A stretch of DNA of 64,000 nucleotides from assembly GCF_003945385.1 (NCBI RefSeq), contig NZ_AP018920.1, positions 2,976,001 through 3,040,000 on the forward strand. The letters are read 5' to 3'. Positions 1 to 8,356 of the stretch are shown here, piece by piece. This DNA is from Pseudonocardia autotrophica. GTDB lineage: Bacteria; Actinomycetota; Actinomycetes; Mycobacteriales; Pseudonocardiaceae. How positions within the stretch are numbered: position 1 is the first letter of the stretch; every line of letters begins with the position of its first letter. The notes under the pieces are model-generated. The model was given only the letters and a program-made list of their open reading frames with translations. It did not search any database and was not told the origin of the DNA. The position numbers and the translations under genes are program-made.

Positions 1-43
1 CGTAGCGTCGTGCCGATTCGGGTATCGCGGTCGTCCGGACGCC

Positions 44-1744
44 TCAGTCCGGCTCGACGATCCAGTCGGTGCGCAGTCCGGTGGTGATGGGCGGGCTGGA
101 CGTCGGCATCAGCAGGTCCTTGCCGCGGGTCGAGCCGCAGACCGCGATCGAGTACTGCGCCGCGTCCCGGACCACCGGGATCGTGCGTTCGCGCTGCGCG
201 GCCGCATCCAGCTCGAACAGCCAGTCCCATTCGGGCAGGGTCTTGCCGTCGGCGTGCAGCTTCCGCCAGATCTCGATCACCCGGGCGACCGGCTGGTGGC
301 CGTACTCGAACAGCAGCTCCTGCAGCCGTTCCCGGTCGATGCCGTCCCGCTGGAGCGCCTCGGCGTGCGGCGGGGCGACCAGCAGCAGCCGGCCGTTGGG
401 GGAGTGCTTGGCCCCCGAGCCGCCGAACAGGTTGGAGAAGTAGCCGCCGTGCACGGTGTCGAAGGCGCTGATCGAGCGGGCCAGCTGGTCGCCGTCGAGG
501 TGGCCCTGGAATCCGACGTCGGACTCGCCGAGGGTGATGAAGACCGAGACGGTGTCGTCGTCGGGGCCGAACCCGGCGCCGGTGTGGAACGGGGCCCAGG
601 GGCTCTCCTCGTCGTTCTCCCGGACGACGACGATGTTCTTGCGGACCGAGCCGATCGTGTCCATGTCCAGCACGCCCGGGTACCAGGCGCCCAGGTTCTT
701 CAGCGCGAGCACGATCGCCCGCCCGATCCGCAGGTTGACCCGGTTCCGGGCGCCGGGCCCGATGCAGCCCCGGCCGCCGTTGATCCCGAGCGCGCGGGCG
801 TGCCGCCCGTTCACCAGGACCAGCGGGGCGTGCGCGCTGGTCGACATCAGCATGGTGCGGAACCGGACCCGCTGGGCCGGGTCCTGCATCGCCCGCAGCG
901 CGGCCTCGACGACGACCATCTCGGCGGCCGTGGTGCCGGCCATCGCGCAGGCGATGGCGATCTTGCGCGGGGTGGCCTGGCCGTTGCCGGGCGGCACCGT
1001 GAACAGCACCTCGTCCGGGTCGGCGCCGATCCGCCGGACCAGCGCGTCGACCGCCTCCGGGGTCGGCGGCAGCAGCGGGTAGCCGTCGCCCCAGTCGCGG
1101 TCCAGGAAGTGGTCGTTGTAGGCGCCGAGCAGCCCGACCGGGTCCGCTCCGGTGAACCGCAGCTCGGCCGGGTCGTCCAGCCCGGCGGGCGGCTCGGCCG
1201 CGTCGGCCGCACCCTCCAGGGTGGCGATGATCCGGTCCAGCGCGTCCAGCGACTGCCGGGTCGACGCCTCGGCGGTGATGTTGTTGTACACCTCGGGGAC
1301 GACGACGGTCTGCACGTTCGGCACGCCGAACGCGCGGGCGCTCGCCGCGATGTCCTCCTCGAAGCCCTTCGAGGCGACCACGACGGCCGGGATCCCGGCG
1401 CGCTCGAGAACGCTGGCGTCGTGGGTGATCCACGAGCTGCACGATCCGCAGTCGGCGGTGCAGGCCACCACCACGTCGCATTCGGCGATCACCTGGTCGA
1501 GCAGTTCGCGGTCGCACGGGATCGAGCCGCTGTAGAACAGTGTCCGGGTCCCGTGCAACCGCTCCTCGATGGCCGAACCGATGGCGCGCAACGCCACATC
1601 GCCGTTCGGCTTGCCGTTCCAGAGCAATCCGACGGTCAGCGAGGAAAGGCTGCGCGGACGGGGTGCCAGATCGGCGAGGTCGGTGCCGTAGCGGTCGGCG
1701 GTCGGGTTCAGTACCCGCATCTCGAATGCGGCGTCGCCGCTCAT
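44..1744 (-). CDS. UGSC-family (seleno)protein homologue, cysteine form
   Basis: A protein of 566 aa that I place in the UGSC family. In this family a Sec-Gly-Ser-Cys or Cys-Gly-Ser-Cys motif sits in a Rossmann-like N-terminal domain related in style to glycine/betaine reductase selenoproteins. The motif is C99-G-S-C102 in the context TADCGSCSSW; position 99 is encoded by TGC (bases 1448-1450), so this is the Cys version. A second domain (about residues 170-566) contains a conserved-looking stretch NGGRGCIGPGARNRVNLRIG. I chose ATG at 1744 because it overlaps the stop of the upstream NifU-like gene as ATGA, implying translational coupling. The reaction is not established. A redox or thiol role is an inference from the CxxC-like motif and the NifU-type partner. 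Confidence 0.75.
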   Translation of the reverse strand: MSGDAAFEMRVLNPTADRYGTDLADLAPRPRSLSSLTVGLLWNGKPNGDVALRAIGSAIEERLHGTRTLFYSGSIPCDRELLDQVIAECDVVVACTADCGSCSSWITHDASVLERAGIPAVVVASKGFEEDIAASARAFGVPNVQTVVVPEVYNNITAEASTRQSLDALDRIIATLEGAADAAEPPAGLDDPAELRFTGADPVGLLGAYNDHFLDRDWGDGYPLLPPTPEAVDALVRRIGADPDEVLFTVPPGNGQATPRKIAIACAMAGTTAAEMVVVEAALRAMQDPAQRVRFRTMLMSTSAHAPLVLVNGRHARALGINGGRGCIGPGARNRVNLRIGRAIVLALKNLGAWYPGVLDMDTIGSVRKNIVVVRENDEESPWAPFHTGAGFGPDDDTVSVFITLGESDVGFQGHLDGDQLARSISAFDTVHGGYFSNLFGGSGAKHSPNGRLLLVAPPHAEALQRDGIDRERLQELLFEYGHQPVARVIEIWRKLHADGKTLPEWDWLFELDAAAQRERTIPVVRDAAQYSIAVCGSTRGKDLLMPTSSPPITTGLRTDWIVEPD

Positions 1745-2001
1745 GTCGCGCTCGGGGTGTCGATGTGCAACGTCTCGACCGGGACGTCGTGTGCCTTCGC
1801 GGCCTCGGTGAGGAATGCCCTGACCATCGCCGCATCGATCGTGCAGGCACTGCACTCGTCGTTGCCCGCTGGGGTGAACGCGACGGTCAGCTGCCGGGAA
1901 TCCGGCTGGTAGTCGGTGAACTCCAGCGATCCGCCGTCGTTCGCGACGATCTTTCCGATGTCTCCTACGACGGTGCGTAGGGCGGTCTCGAACTGATCCA
2001 T
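1741..2001 (-). CDS. NifU-like C-terminal domain protein
   Basis: A small 86-aa protein resembling the C-terminal NifU/Nfu domain, which normally binds or delivers Fe-S clusters through a C-x-x-C pair. Here the pair is C50 and C53 (NDECSACTID). Upstream of the ATG lies a strong ribosome binding site (GAGGTGAG, about 6 bases before the start). Its stop overlaps the start of the UGSC gene by four bases, so the two are almost certainly co-translated and the NifU-like protein probably serves the UGSC protein. Its own promoter should lie in 2002-2248. Family assignment is by motif only. Confidence 0.7.
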   Translation of the reverse strand: MDQFETALRTVVGDIGKIVANDGGSLEFTDYQPDSRQLTVAFTPAGNDECSACTIDAAMVRAFLTEAAKAHDVPVETLHIDTPSAT

Positions 2002-2248
2002 AACGCCTCACCTCGGGAAGTGGTCGGCATCGGTGGGGCGATGCGACCGGCTGTGCAGTGGGGTCGGACGCGCGCGGGCGGGCGTGCTCGGCCCCAGCTG
2101 GACTGGCCACTGGTCCAACGCATGGATCGTCGGGTACCGGTTCGGCCGCCGTCAAGCGAAGCGTGCGGAGTGGGGGAACTTGACCGAGAGGGGACGAGAC
2201 ATCCGTCCGATGCGCCGGCCGGGCGGCCGGTGCCCGGCCCGGGACACA

Positions 2249-2283
2249 CGAGTGCCCCGGCCGCATCGCGACCGGGGCACTCG
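2249..2283 (-). terminator. Hairpin terminator downstream of rpoD
   Basis: A perfect 12-bp inverted repeat (2249-2260 with 2272-2283, 11-base loop) lies 24 bases past the rpoD stop. There is no clear T-tract, as is common in high-GC actinobacteria. The remaining 2002-2248 holds no gene and should carry the promoter of the NifU-like/UGSC pair. Confidence 0.6.
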
Positions 2284-2306
2284 TCGAACGGGAGGCTGCC
2301 CGCCGA

Positions 2307-3713
2307 TCAGTCCAGGTAGTCCCGCAGGACCTGGGACCGCGACGGGTGGCGCAGCTTCGACATCGTCTTCGACTCGATCTGGCGGATCCGCTCGCGGGTC
2401 ACGCCGTAGACCTGGCCGATCTCGTCGAGGGTGCGCGGCTGGCCGTCGGTCAGGCCGAACCGCAGCCGGACCACACCCGCCTCACGCTCGGACAGCGTCG
2501 CCAGCACCGACTGCAGCTGGTCCTGCAGCAGCGTGAAGCTCACCGCGTCGACGGCGACGACCGCCTCGGAGTCCTCGATGAAGTCACCGAGCTGCGAGTC
2601 GCCCTCGTCGCCGATGGTCTGGTCCAGAGAAATGGGCTCCCGGGCGTACTGCTGGATCTCCAGCACCTTCTCCGGGGTGATGTCCATCTCCTTGGCAAGC
2701 TCCTCGGGAGTGGGCTCGCGCCCGAGATCCTGGAGCAGCTCACGCTGTATACGGCCGAGCTTGTTGATGACCTCGACCATGTGCACCGGGATACGGATGG
2801 TGCGGGCCTGGTCGGCCATCGCGCGGGTGATGGCCTGCCGGATCCACCACGTCGCGTACGTCGAGAACTTGTAGCCCTTGGTGTAGTCGAACTTCTCGAC
2901 CGCACGGATCAGGCCCAGGTTGCCCTCCTGGATCAGGTCCAGGAACGCCATGCCGCGGCCGGTGTAGCGCTTGGCCAGCGACACCACCAGTCGCAGGTTG
3001 GCCTCGAGCAGGTGGTTCTTGGCGCGCTCGCCGTCCCGGACGATCCAGCGCAGGTCGCGCCGCATCTGCGGGGAGAGCTTCTCGTTCGACTCGAAGAGCT
3101 TGCGGATCCGCTCCGCGCCGTAGAGACCGGCCTCGATCCGCTTGGCGAGCTCGACCTCCTCCTCGGCGTTGAGCAGCGCCACCTTGCCGATCTGCTTGAG
3201 ATAGGCGCGGACGGAGTCGGCGGAGGCGGTGAGCTCGGCGTCCTTGCGCGCCTGACGCAGCGCCTCGGACTCCTCCTCGTCCCAGACGAAGTCGGCCGAC
3301 TTCTGCTGCGACGAACGGGTGGTCGGTGCCACCCGGTTCTTGCCGGTGTTGGTCTCGTCGTCGGAGTCGTCGTCCTCGTCCGGCTCCTCGACGGTCTCGT
3401 CGGCCGCCGCCTCGGCGATGTCGGCCTCGATGTCGGCGGCCTCGACCTCACCGTCCTCGAGGTCGACCGCGGCCTCGTCGAGCTCGACGCCCTCGCCGTC
3501 CGTCGCCGGGTCGGTTCCCTTCTTGGGGGCCGCCTTCTTCGGACCGGTCTTCGGTGCTGCGGCCTTGCGGGTACGTGGGGCCGCCTTCTTGACGGTGCTG
3601 CTCGCCGTGGTGGTGGACGCGGTCGCACCGGACGTACGGCGGCTGCGGGATGCGGGACCCGACGTCGGATCGACGGTCGAGTCGCTGCGTGCTGCGGAGT
3701 CTGCGGCTGCCAC
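2307..3713 (-). CDS. rpoD: Principal RNA polymerase sigma factor (SigA/HrdB type)
   Basis: Group 1 sigma-70 of 468 aa that directs housekeeping transcription. An N-terminal region rich in Ala, Lys and acidic residues (about 1-150) is followed by region 1.2, region 2 (core-binding and -10 melting segment [20 protein letters not shown], and [20 protein letters not shown]), region 3, and region 4 with the -35 binding helix-turn-helix ([20 protein letters not shown]). The C-terminus [12 protein letters not shown] is typical of actinobacterial principal sigmas. The start is GTG at 3711-3713. The gene is divergent from the inositol monophosphatase gene, an arrangement also known around sigA/suhB in mycobacteria. 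Confidence in the function is very high; the exact start is less sure because the N-terminus is low complexity. Confidence 0.97.
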   Translation of the reverse strand: MAAADSAARSDSTVDPTSGPASRSRRTSGATASTTTASSTVKKAAPRTRKAAAPKTGPKKAAPKKGTDPATDGEGVELDEAAVDLEDGEVEAADIEADIAEAAADETVEEPDEDDDSDDETNTGKNRVAPTTRSSQQKSADFVWDEEESEALRQARKDAELTASADSVRAYLKQIGKVALLNAEEEVELAKRIEAGLYGAERIRKLFESNEKLSPQMRRDLRWIVRDGERAKNHLLEANLRLVVSLAKRYTGRGMAFLDLIQEGNLGLIRAVEKFDYTKGYKFSTYATWWIRQAITRAMADQARTIRIPVHMVEVINKLGRIQRELLQDLGREPTPEELAKEMDITPEKVLEIQQYAREPISLDQTIGDEGDSQLGDFIEDSEAVVAVDAVSFTLLQDQLQSVLATLSEREAGVVRLRFGLTDGQPRTLDEIGQVYGVTRERIRQIESKTMSKLRHPSRSQVLRDYLD

Positions 3714-3962
3714 CTGGGCCCTCTCGCTACGTGCGCTGGAGTCGTTACGCGACCGGATCGCCGGGACGCTCGCCGGGCGGTGAGATCACGGATCGGTCGG
3801 AATGTTCTGTCCTGGCACCGCCTCGGTCGCCGGCGTCGATGGTGGTCGCCGCGCGTCCCGGAGACGGGGTGCGTGTTCCATTGTAACTGCGCACCGCGGG
3901 AGGGGACGCACCTCACGCCGCCCCGCGCGTCCGAGTGCTCCCACGCGTGGTCGGATGGGGCG

Positions 3963-4826
3963 GTGAGCCCGCACGAGACCAGCGATTCCGCCGCCCTCCG
4001 AGCCGTCGCCGAGCAGGTCGCGGCCGAGGCGGCCGAGCACTTGCGCAGTCTGCCCGCCCCGCGTGGCGCGGCGGGGGCCGGAGCTGCCGGCGCGGTGTCG
4101 ACGAAGTCGTCGCCGACCGACGTGGTGACCGCGTCGGACGCGTCGGTGGAGCGCTTCGTCCGGGACCGGCTGGCGCAGCTGCGCCCCGGGGAGCCGGTGT
4201 ACGGCGAGGAGGGTGCCGGCGACGCGGCCACCGCCCGCTGGGTGGTCGACCCGATCGACGGCACCGTCAACTACCTGTACGGCCTGCCCTGGTACGCGAT
4301 CTCGATCGCCGCGGTGGAGGCCGGCGCGACCGTCGCCGGGGCGGTCGCCGAGCCCGCCTCGGGACGGCTCTGGTCGGCCGGCCGGGGGCTCGGCGCGACC
4401 TGCGACGGGCGGCCGCTGGCGGTTGCGGCGACCACCGAGATCGGCCAGTCGCTGATCGGCACCGGATTCGCCTACCGGGCCGAGCGCCGGGCCCGGCAGG
4501 CGCGGATGGTCGCGGCGATGCTGCCCGAGGTCCGCGACGTGCGCCGGGCCGGTGCAGCGGCGCTCGACCTGTGCGCGGTCGCCGCCGGATGGCTGGACGG
4601 CTACCTGGAGCACGGCTGCAACTGGTGGGACTGGGCGGCCGGGGCGCTGATCGCCCGGGAGGCGGGTGCGGTACTGCACATCGCCGTCGCACCGGGGATG
4701 TCCGACCTGGCCGGTGCCGGCGGGACGGTCGACGGGCTGGGCGACGACGTCACCCTGGCCGTCGCCCCCGGCGTTGCCGGTGACCTGGTCGAGCTGGCCC
4801 GTCGCAGCGGCGCCGCGCAGGTCTGA
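3963..4826 (+). CDS. suhB: Inositol-1-monophosphatase family protein
   Basis: A Mg-dependent phosphatase of 287 aa of the IMPase/SuhB family, which hydrolyses inositol 1-phosphate or related sugar phosphates; in actinobacteria it feeds inositol into phosphatidylinositol and mycothiol. The metal-binding motifs are present: GEEG, the signature DPIDGTVNY, and the C-terminal WDWAAGALIAREAGA. The start is GTG at 3963. The gene is divergent from rpoD, with 249 bp between the two start codons holding both promoters. IMPase homologues differ in substrate (inositol-P, fructose-1,6-P2, histidinol-P), so the exact substrate is open. Confidence 0.88.
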   Translation: MSPHETSDSAALRAVAEQVAAEAAEHLRSLPAPRGAAGAGAAGAVSTKSSPTDVVTASDASVERFVRDRLAQLRPGEPVYGEEGAGDAATARWVVDPIDGTVNYLYGLPWYAISIAAVEAGATVAGAVAEPASGRLWSAGRGLGATCDGRPLAVAATTEIGQSLIGTGFAYRAERRARQARMVAAMLPEVRDVRRAGAAALDLCAVAAGWLDGYLEHGCNWWDWAAGALIAREAGAVLHIAVAPGMSDLAGAGGTVDGLGDDVTLAVAPGVAGDLVELARRSGAAQV

Positions 4827-4837
4827 GACCTCGCCGC

Positions 4838-5467
4838 TCAGCAGACCCCTTCGCGGGCCTGGGTCAGCAGGCCCGCGTCGGCCCGCGGGCCGCCCTCGAC
4901 CCCCGGTGACGACAGCTGGTCCAGCACGTCGCGGGCCGCACGGCCGGGTGCGACGTCGGTGAAGGCGGTGCCGACCACCACATCGACCACGGCGCCCGGG
5001 CGCTCGTCCCGGATCAGCTCGACGCACGGAAGTGCCAGGGCGAGGGTGGCTGCTGCCGGTTCGCCGTCGGCCCCGAAGCGCATCTGGCCCATGCAGGCCA
5101 GGTCGCCGTCCGGGAACGCCGGGTCGTTGCCCGGGGCGTCCGCCTCGCCGAACTCCAGATCCTTGAGCTGTGCGGACACCAGGTTCGCCTGGCCGCGCTG
5201 GCCGCCGGCGTTGAGCACCTGGAACCGGACGTCGCGCGGCGCGGCCGGGCCGATCCCCTCGAGCTCGGTGCGGTCCAGCTCGGTGCCGGGGAGCGCGCCG
5301 GCGGCGGGCGCCGGGCAGTTCGTCGACGACGGTCCGTCCGACGCGTTGCCGAGCACGACGGTCCAGGTGACGACGGCGACCACGGCCAGCGCCGCCGAGG
5401 TGAAGATGATCGGCCGGGTGCGTCGGCGCTCGTAGGGCCGCTCGTGGCGGGAGATCCCCGGGAACAT
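4838..5467 (-). CDS. LytR_C-domain membrane protein (Cei-like)
   Basis: A protein of 209 aa with a short basic cytosolic N-terminus, one membrane helix (about residues 19-39, FTSAALAVVAVVTWTVVLG) and an extracytoplasmic LytR C-terminal domain beginning about residue 84 (RDVRFQVLNAGGQRGQANLV). Position relative to rpoD, suhB, DUF4193 and dut matches that of mycobacterial Rv2700 (Cei, cell envelope integrity), so I infer an envelope-related role. The ATG at 5467 overlaps the stop of the upstream phosphotransferase gene as TGATG. Its stop faces the suhB stop with an 11-bp gap. Confidence 0.8.
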   Translation of the reverse strand: MFPGISRHERPYERRRTRPIIFTSAALAVVAVVTWTVVLGNASDGPSSTNCPAPAAGALPGTELDRTELEGIGPAAPRDVRFQVLNAGGQRGQANLVSAQLKDLEFGEADAPGNDPAFPDGDLACMGQMRFGADGEPAAATLALALPCVELIRDERPGAVVDVVVGTAFTDVAPGRAARDVLDQLSSPGVEGGPRADAGLLTQAREGVC

Positions 5468-6561
5468 CAGAACCGGCCCCCGTCCAGCACGTGATGGCCG
5501 AGCGCGACGAGCGGTCCGACCGAGCCCTCCAGTCCCTCCGCCATCTGGGCGGGCACCGATCCGGCGCGGACCCTGGCGAGGATCCCGGCGAGCACCACGG
5601 CCAGCTTGAACGCGCCGAACGCGACGTACCAGGGCAGCGGGGCGGGATCGAGTCCGGTGCGCGCGGCGTAGGCGGCCACCAGTTCCTGGCGGGTCGGGAA
5701 GCCGGGCAGCGTCGTCGGCCCGGGCAGCGGCTGGGCGTCCGCCCAGATCCCGGTGTCGCCGGCCTGCTTCCAGTAGACGAGCAGCAGGCCCACGTCGGCG
5801 AGCGGATCCCCGAGCGTCGACATCTCCCAGTCCAGGACGGCGAGGACCCGGCCCGGGTCGGCCGCGTCGAAGACGCAGTTGTCCAGCCGGTAGTCGCCGT
5901 GCACGATCGTGTGCCGCTGGGTGGCGGGCACGTCCGCGGCGAGTCGCTCGGCGAGTCGGGTGAGATCGGTCTCCACGGACTCCTCGACCGGCACCGGATC
6001 GTCGCCGTCGCGGGCGGCGGCCCACTGCTTGCCCCAGCGCCGGATCTGGCGCTCCATGAAGCCGTCGGGGCGGCCGAAGTCGGCCAGTCCGACCTCGGCG
6101 GGGTCGACGGCGTGCAGCGTGGCGAGCACGTCGACGAGTGCCTCCCCGGCCCGCCGCCGGTCGTCCTCGGTCTCCGCCCAGCCGCCCGGGAGGTCGGTCA
6201 GGGGCACGACGCCGTCGACGAGTTCCATCACGAAGCAGGGCGCGTCGGTCGGGCCGGGGCTGGTGCCGTCATGGGTGGCGAGCACCGCGGGCACCGGCAC
6301 CCCGGTGCCGGCGAGCGCGGCGATGACCCGCTGCTCACGGCCCATGTCGTGGGCCGTTGCGGCGACCTCCCCGACCGGTGGGCGGCGCAGCACCACGGAG
6401 CCGGCGGGGGAGTCGACCCGGTAGGTGAGGTTCGACCGGCCAGCGCCGATCGGGGCCAGTTCGGCCGCGCTCCACCGCTCGTCGCCGAGGACGGTGGCGA
6501 GCCACTCGCCGACCGCGGCGGGATCGGCACCGGGTGTGGGCGTGCGGGCGCTCGTCGTCAC
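5467..6561 (-). CDS. APH-family phosphotransferase
   Basis: Aminoglycoside-phosphotransferase-fold kinase of 364 aa. The ATP-site N-lobe includes GAGRSNLTYRV, the catalytic loop is HGDYRLDNCVF, and the metal site is VLDWEMSTLGDPLADVG. This subgroup (WEM, GDPLADVGLL) resembles the phosphotransferases found with acyl-CoA dehydrogenases (ACAD10/11-like, FadE36), so the substrate is probably a hydroxyacyl group or small alcohol and not an antibiotic; this is inference. I chose GTG at 6559-6561; an in-frame start at 6630 would add 23 residues without homology features. Co-translated with the downstream LytR_C gene. Confidence 0.8.
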   Translation of the reverse strand: MTTSARTPTPGADPAAVGEWLATVLGDERWSAAELAPIGAGRSNLTYRVDSPAGSVVLRRPPVGEVAATAHDMGREQRVIAALAGTGVPVPAVLATHDGTSPGPTDAPCFVMELVDGVVPLTDLPGGWAETEDDRRRAGEALVDVLATLHAVDPAEVGLADFGRPDGFMERQIRRWGKQWAAARDGDDPVPVEESVETDLTRLAERLAADVPATQRHTIVHGDYRLDNCVFDAADPGRVLAVLDWEMSTLGDPLADVGLLLVYWKQAGDTGIWADAQPLPGPTTLPGFPTRQELVAAYAARTGLDPAPLPWYVAFGAFKLAVVLAGILARVRAGSVPAQMAEGLEGSVGPLVALGHHVLDGGRF

Positions 6562-6905
6562 GCCGACCGACCCTAGTCGCGACGACGGCGGCGCGACCGC
6601 CACGACACCCGGCGTCGTCGGCGGCGTCACCCGGCGGGGAGCCCGGTGGGATACCCCTCGCAGCGCCCTCCGGCCGCTGGGCTACCCTGCCGCCCGCCGG
6701 TGGCGGACCGGTTTCTCCGGACGGGACGCGGGACGATCGATGCCGAACCGTCGGCGGAGTGAGACCGGCGTCACTACCGCTGCCGGGCACAAACCCGCTC
6801 GCCGCGACGTTCCCCTGCGGCACGCGACGAGTGAACCAAGGCGAAGGACCTGCTGCTCACCGGGCCGGAGTGAGCAGCACGACGTGAATGGCAAGGGTGA
6901 GACCC
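6562..6905. other. Gene-free divergent promoter region
   Basis: These 344 bases separate the divergent phosphotransferase and DUF4193 genes. I see no coding sequence. A ribosome binding site (AAGGGTGAG) precedes the ATG at 6906. Promoters for both directions must be here but no hexamer pair is convincing. Confidence 0.5.
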
Positions 6906-7208
6906 ATGGCGACCGATTACGACGCTCCGCGTCGCAACGAGGCCGATGAGATGGCCGAGGACTCGCTCGACGAGCTCAAGCAGCGCCGCAACGAGGCGCA
7001 GTCCGCGGTCGTCGATGTCGAGGAGACCGACACCGCGGAGAGCTACGAACTCCCGGGCGCGGATCTGTCCGGCGAGGAGCTGACGGTGAACGTGCTGCCC
7101 AAGCAGGCGGACGAGTTCACCTGCGCCAGCTGTTTCCTGGTGCACCACCGCAGCCGGTTGGCCAGCTCCTCGGGCGGACAGTTCCTCTGCCGCGACTGCG
7201 CGGCCTGA
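6906..7208 (+). CDS. DUF4193 zinc-ribbon-like small protein
   Basis: A 100-aa protein of the actinobacterial DUF4193 family. The N-terminus is acidic. The C-terminus holds four cysteines as two CxxC knuckles (C73/C76 in CASC, C95/C98 in CRDC), suggesting a zinc site. Function is unknown; the family lies beside sigA, dut and cei in related genomes, as here. ATG at 6906 is preceded by GGGTGAG. A strong terminator follows 17 bp after the stop. Isolated transcription unit. Confidence 0.88.
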   Translation: MATDYDAPRRNEADEMAEDSLDELKQRRNEAQSAVVDVEETDTAESYELPGADLSGEELTVNVLPKQADEFTCASCFLVHHRSRLASSSGGQFLCRDCAA

Positions 7209-7225
7209 CGAACGACGGACATCGA

Positions 7226-7256
7226 ACGGGCCCCGGCGGACTCCGCCGGGGCCCGT
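7226..7256. terminator. Strong hairpin terminator, probably bidirectional
   Basis: A perfect 14-bp stem (7226-7239 with 7243-7256) and a 3-base loop lie between the convergent DUF4193 and DUF3093 genes. Confidence 0.8.
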
Positions 7257-7308
7257 CCGTGTTCCACGGGGCCGCCGGCGGGGTTGCGCCGGGCCGCCGA
7301 CGGGCCGG

Positions 7309-7815
7309 TCAGGGGATCTGTGGCTGCGGTGCCTGGGCCGCTGCGATCGCCGACCGCAGCTCGGCCGGTCGGCGGCTGCTCAGGACCCAGTACGGCTCGC
7401 CGCCGCCCGGGTCCGTGATCTCCACCCGGACCAGCGGGCCCACCCAGGCCCGGTGCAGGACGTAGGCCGACGGATCGAGATCCGGGCCCATCGCCTGCTG
7501 CTTGTCCTTCGGTTGCACCGTGTCGGTGAGGCCGACCTGGGACAGAAGCAGCTCCCGCCCGTTCGACACGAGCTTGCCGTCCCGCACCGTGGTGCGGCTG
7601 CGGCCCATCCACCACAGCACGCCGATGCACAGCGGGATCATGGTGGCGTAGCCGATCCAGGCCCGCAGGCCTGGATAACCCATGTGGATCTGGGCACCCA
7701 TCAGGCTGCCGAGGCCGAACGCCAGCAGGTACCACCACACCGGGACGGACAACCGCTCGTCGAACGCAGTGGGGCCGGACGTCGCAGAGTCGCTCTCCGG
7801 AAGCCGATCGCTCAC
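7309..7815 (-). CDS. DUF3093 membrane protein
   Basis: A 168-aa protein with two closely spaced membrane helices (about residues 27-46, [19 protein letters not shown], and about 53-71, [16 protein letters not shown]) and a C-terminal soluble domain ending ELRSAIAAA. It matches the actinobacterial DUF3093 family, found next to dut in mycobacteria. GTG at 7813-7815 was chosen because longer starts would run into the dut start region. Function unknown. Divergent from dut with 25 bp between start codons. Confidence 0.8.
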   Translation of the reverse strand: MSDRLPESDSATSGPTAFDERLSVPVWWYLLAFGLGSLMGAQIHMGYPGLRAWIGYATMIPLCIGVLWWMGRSRTTVRDGKLVSNGRELLLSQVGLTDTVQPKDKQQAMGPDLDPSAYVLHRAWVGPLVRVEITDPGGGEPYWVLSSRRPAELRSAIAAAQAPQPQIP

Positions 7816-7840
7816 GTGTCCCAGGGTAGCGTCGCCCGCC

Positions 7841-8356
7841 GTGCCCGGTTCCGCGCCCGCTCCCCCGGACAAACCGCTGGTCGCACCGTCTGTCGACGTG
7901 CTGCTGACCCGGCTCGATCCCGACATCCCGCCTCCCGCCTATGCGCGGCCAGGAGACGCCGGGGCCGACCTGGTGACCACCGAGGACCTGGTGCTCGCGC
8001 CGGGGGCCCGCGCGCTCGTCGGCACCGGCGTCGCGATCGCGCTGCCCGAGGGCTACGCCGGGTTCGTGCATCCCCGCTCCGGGCTCGCCGCCCGCTGCGG
8101 TCTGTCGATCGTCAACGCGCCCGGCACGGTGGACGCCGGCTACCGCGGCGAGATCAAGGTCTGTCTGATCAATCTGGATCCGGCCGAGCCGGTCACGCTG
8201 CGCAGGGGGGACCGGATCGCACAGCTCGTCGTGCAGCAGGTCGAGACCGCCCGGTTCGTCGAGGTCCCGGCGCTGCCGGAGTCCGTACGCGGCGTCGGCG
8301 GCCACGGCTCGACCGGCGGAAACGCTGCTCTGGAACCCGGGGGAGGTACCCGCTGA
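7841..8356 (+). CDS. dut: Deoxyuridine 5'-triphosphate nucleotidohydrolase (dUTPase)
   Basis: Trimeric dUTPase of 171 aa that converts dUTP to dUMP and diphosphate, keeping uracil out of DNA and feeding dTMP synthesis. All five family motifs are present: [45 protein letters not shown] and the C-terminal arm [11 protein letters not shown]. The His in the last motif replaces the usual Phe, as in mycobacterial enzymes. GTG at 7841 is the start. The stop overlaps the ATG of the DUF3710 gene (TGATG), so the two are coupled. Confidence 0.95.
   Translation: MPGSAPAPPDKPLVAPSVDVLLTRLDPDIPPPAYARPGDAGADLVTTEDLVLAPGARALVGTGVAIALPEGYAGFVHPRSGLAARCGLSIVNAPGTVDAGYRGEIKVCLINLDPAEPVTLRRGDRIAQLVVQQVETARFVEVPALPESVRGVGGHGSTGGNAALEPGGGTR

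Noticed and set aside
1448..1450. Selenocysteine at the UGSC motif
   Set aside because: The codon is TGC, not TGA, so position 99 is ordinary cysteine and no recoding is needed.
5467..6561. Aminoglycoside resistance kinase
   Set aside because: The catalytic region matches the ACAD10/11-like acyl or hydroxyacyl phosphotransferase subgroup, and the context is housekeeping.
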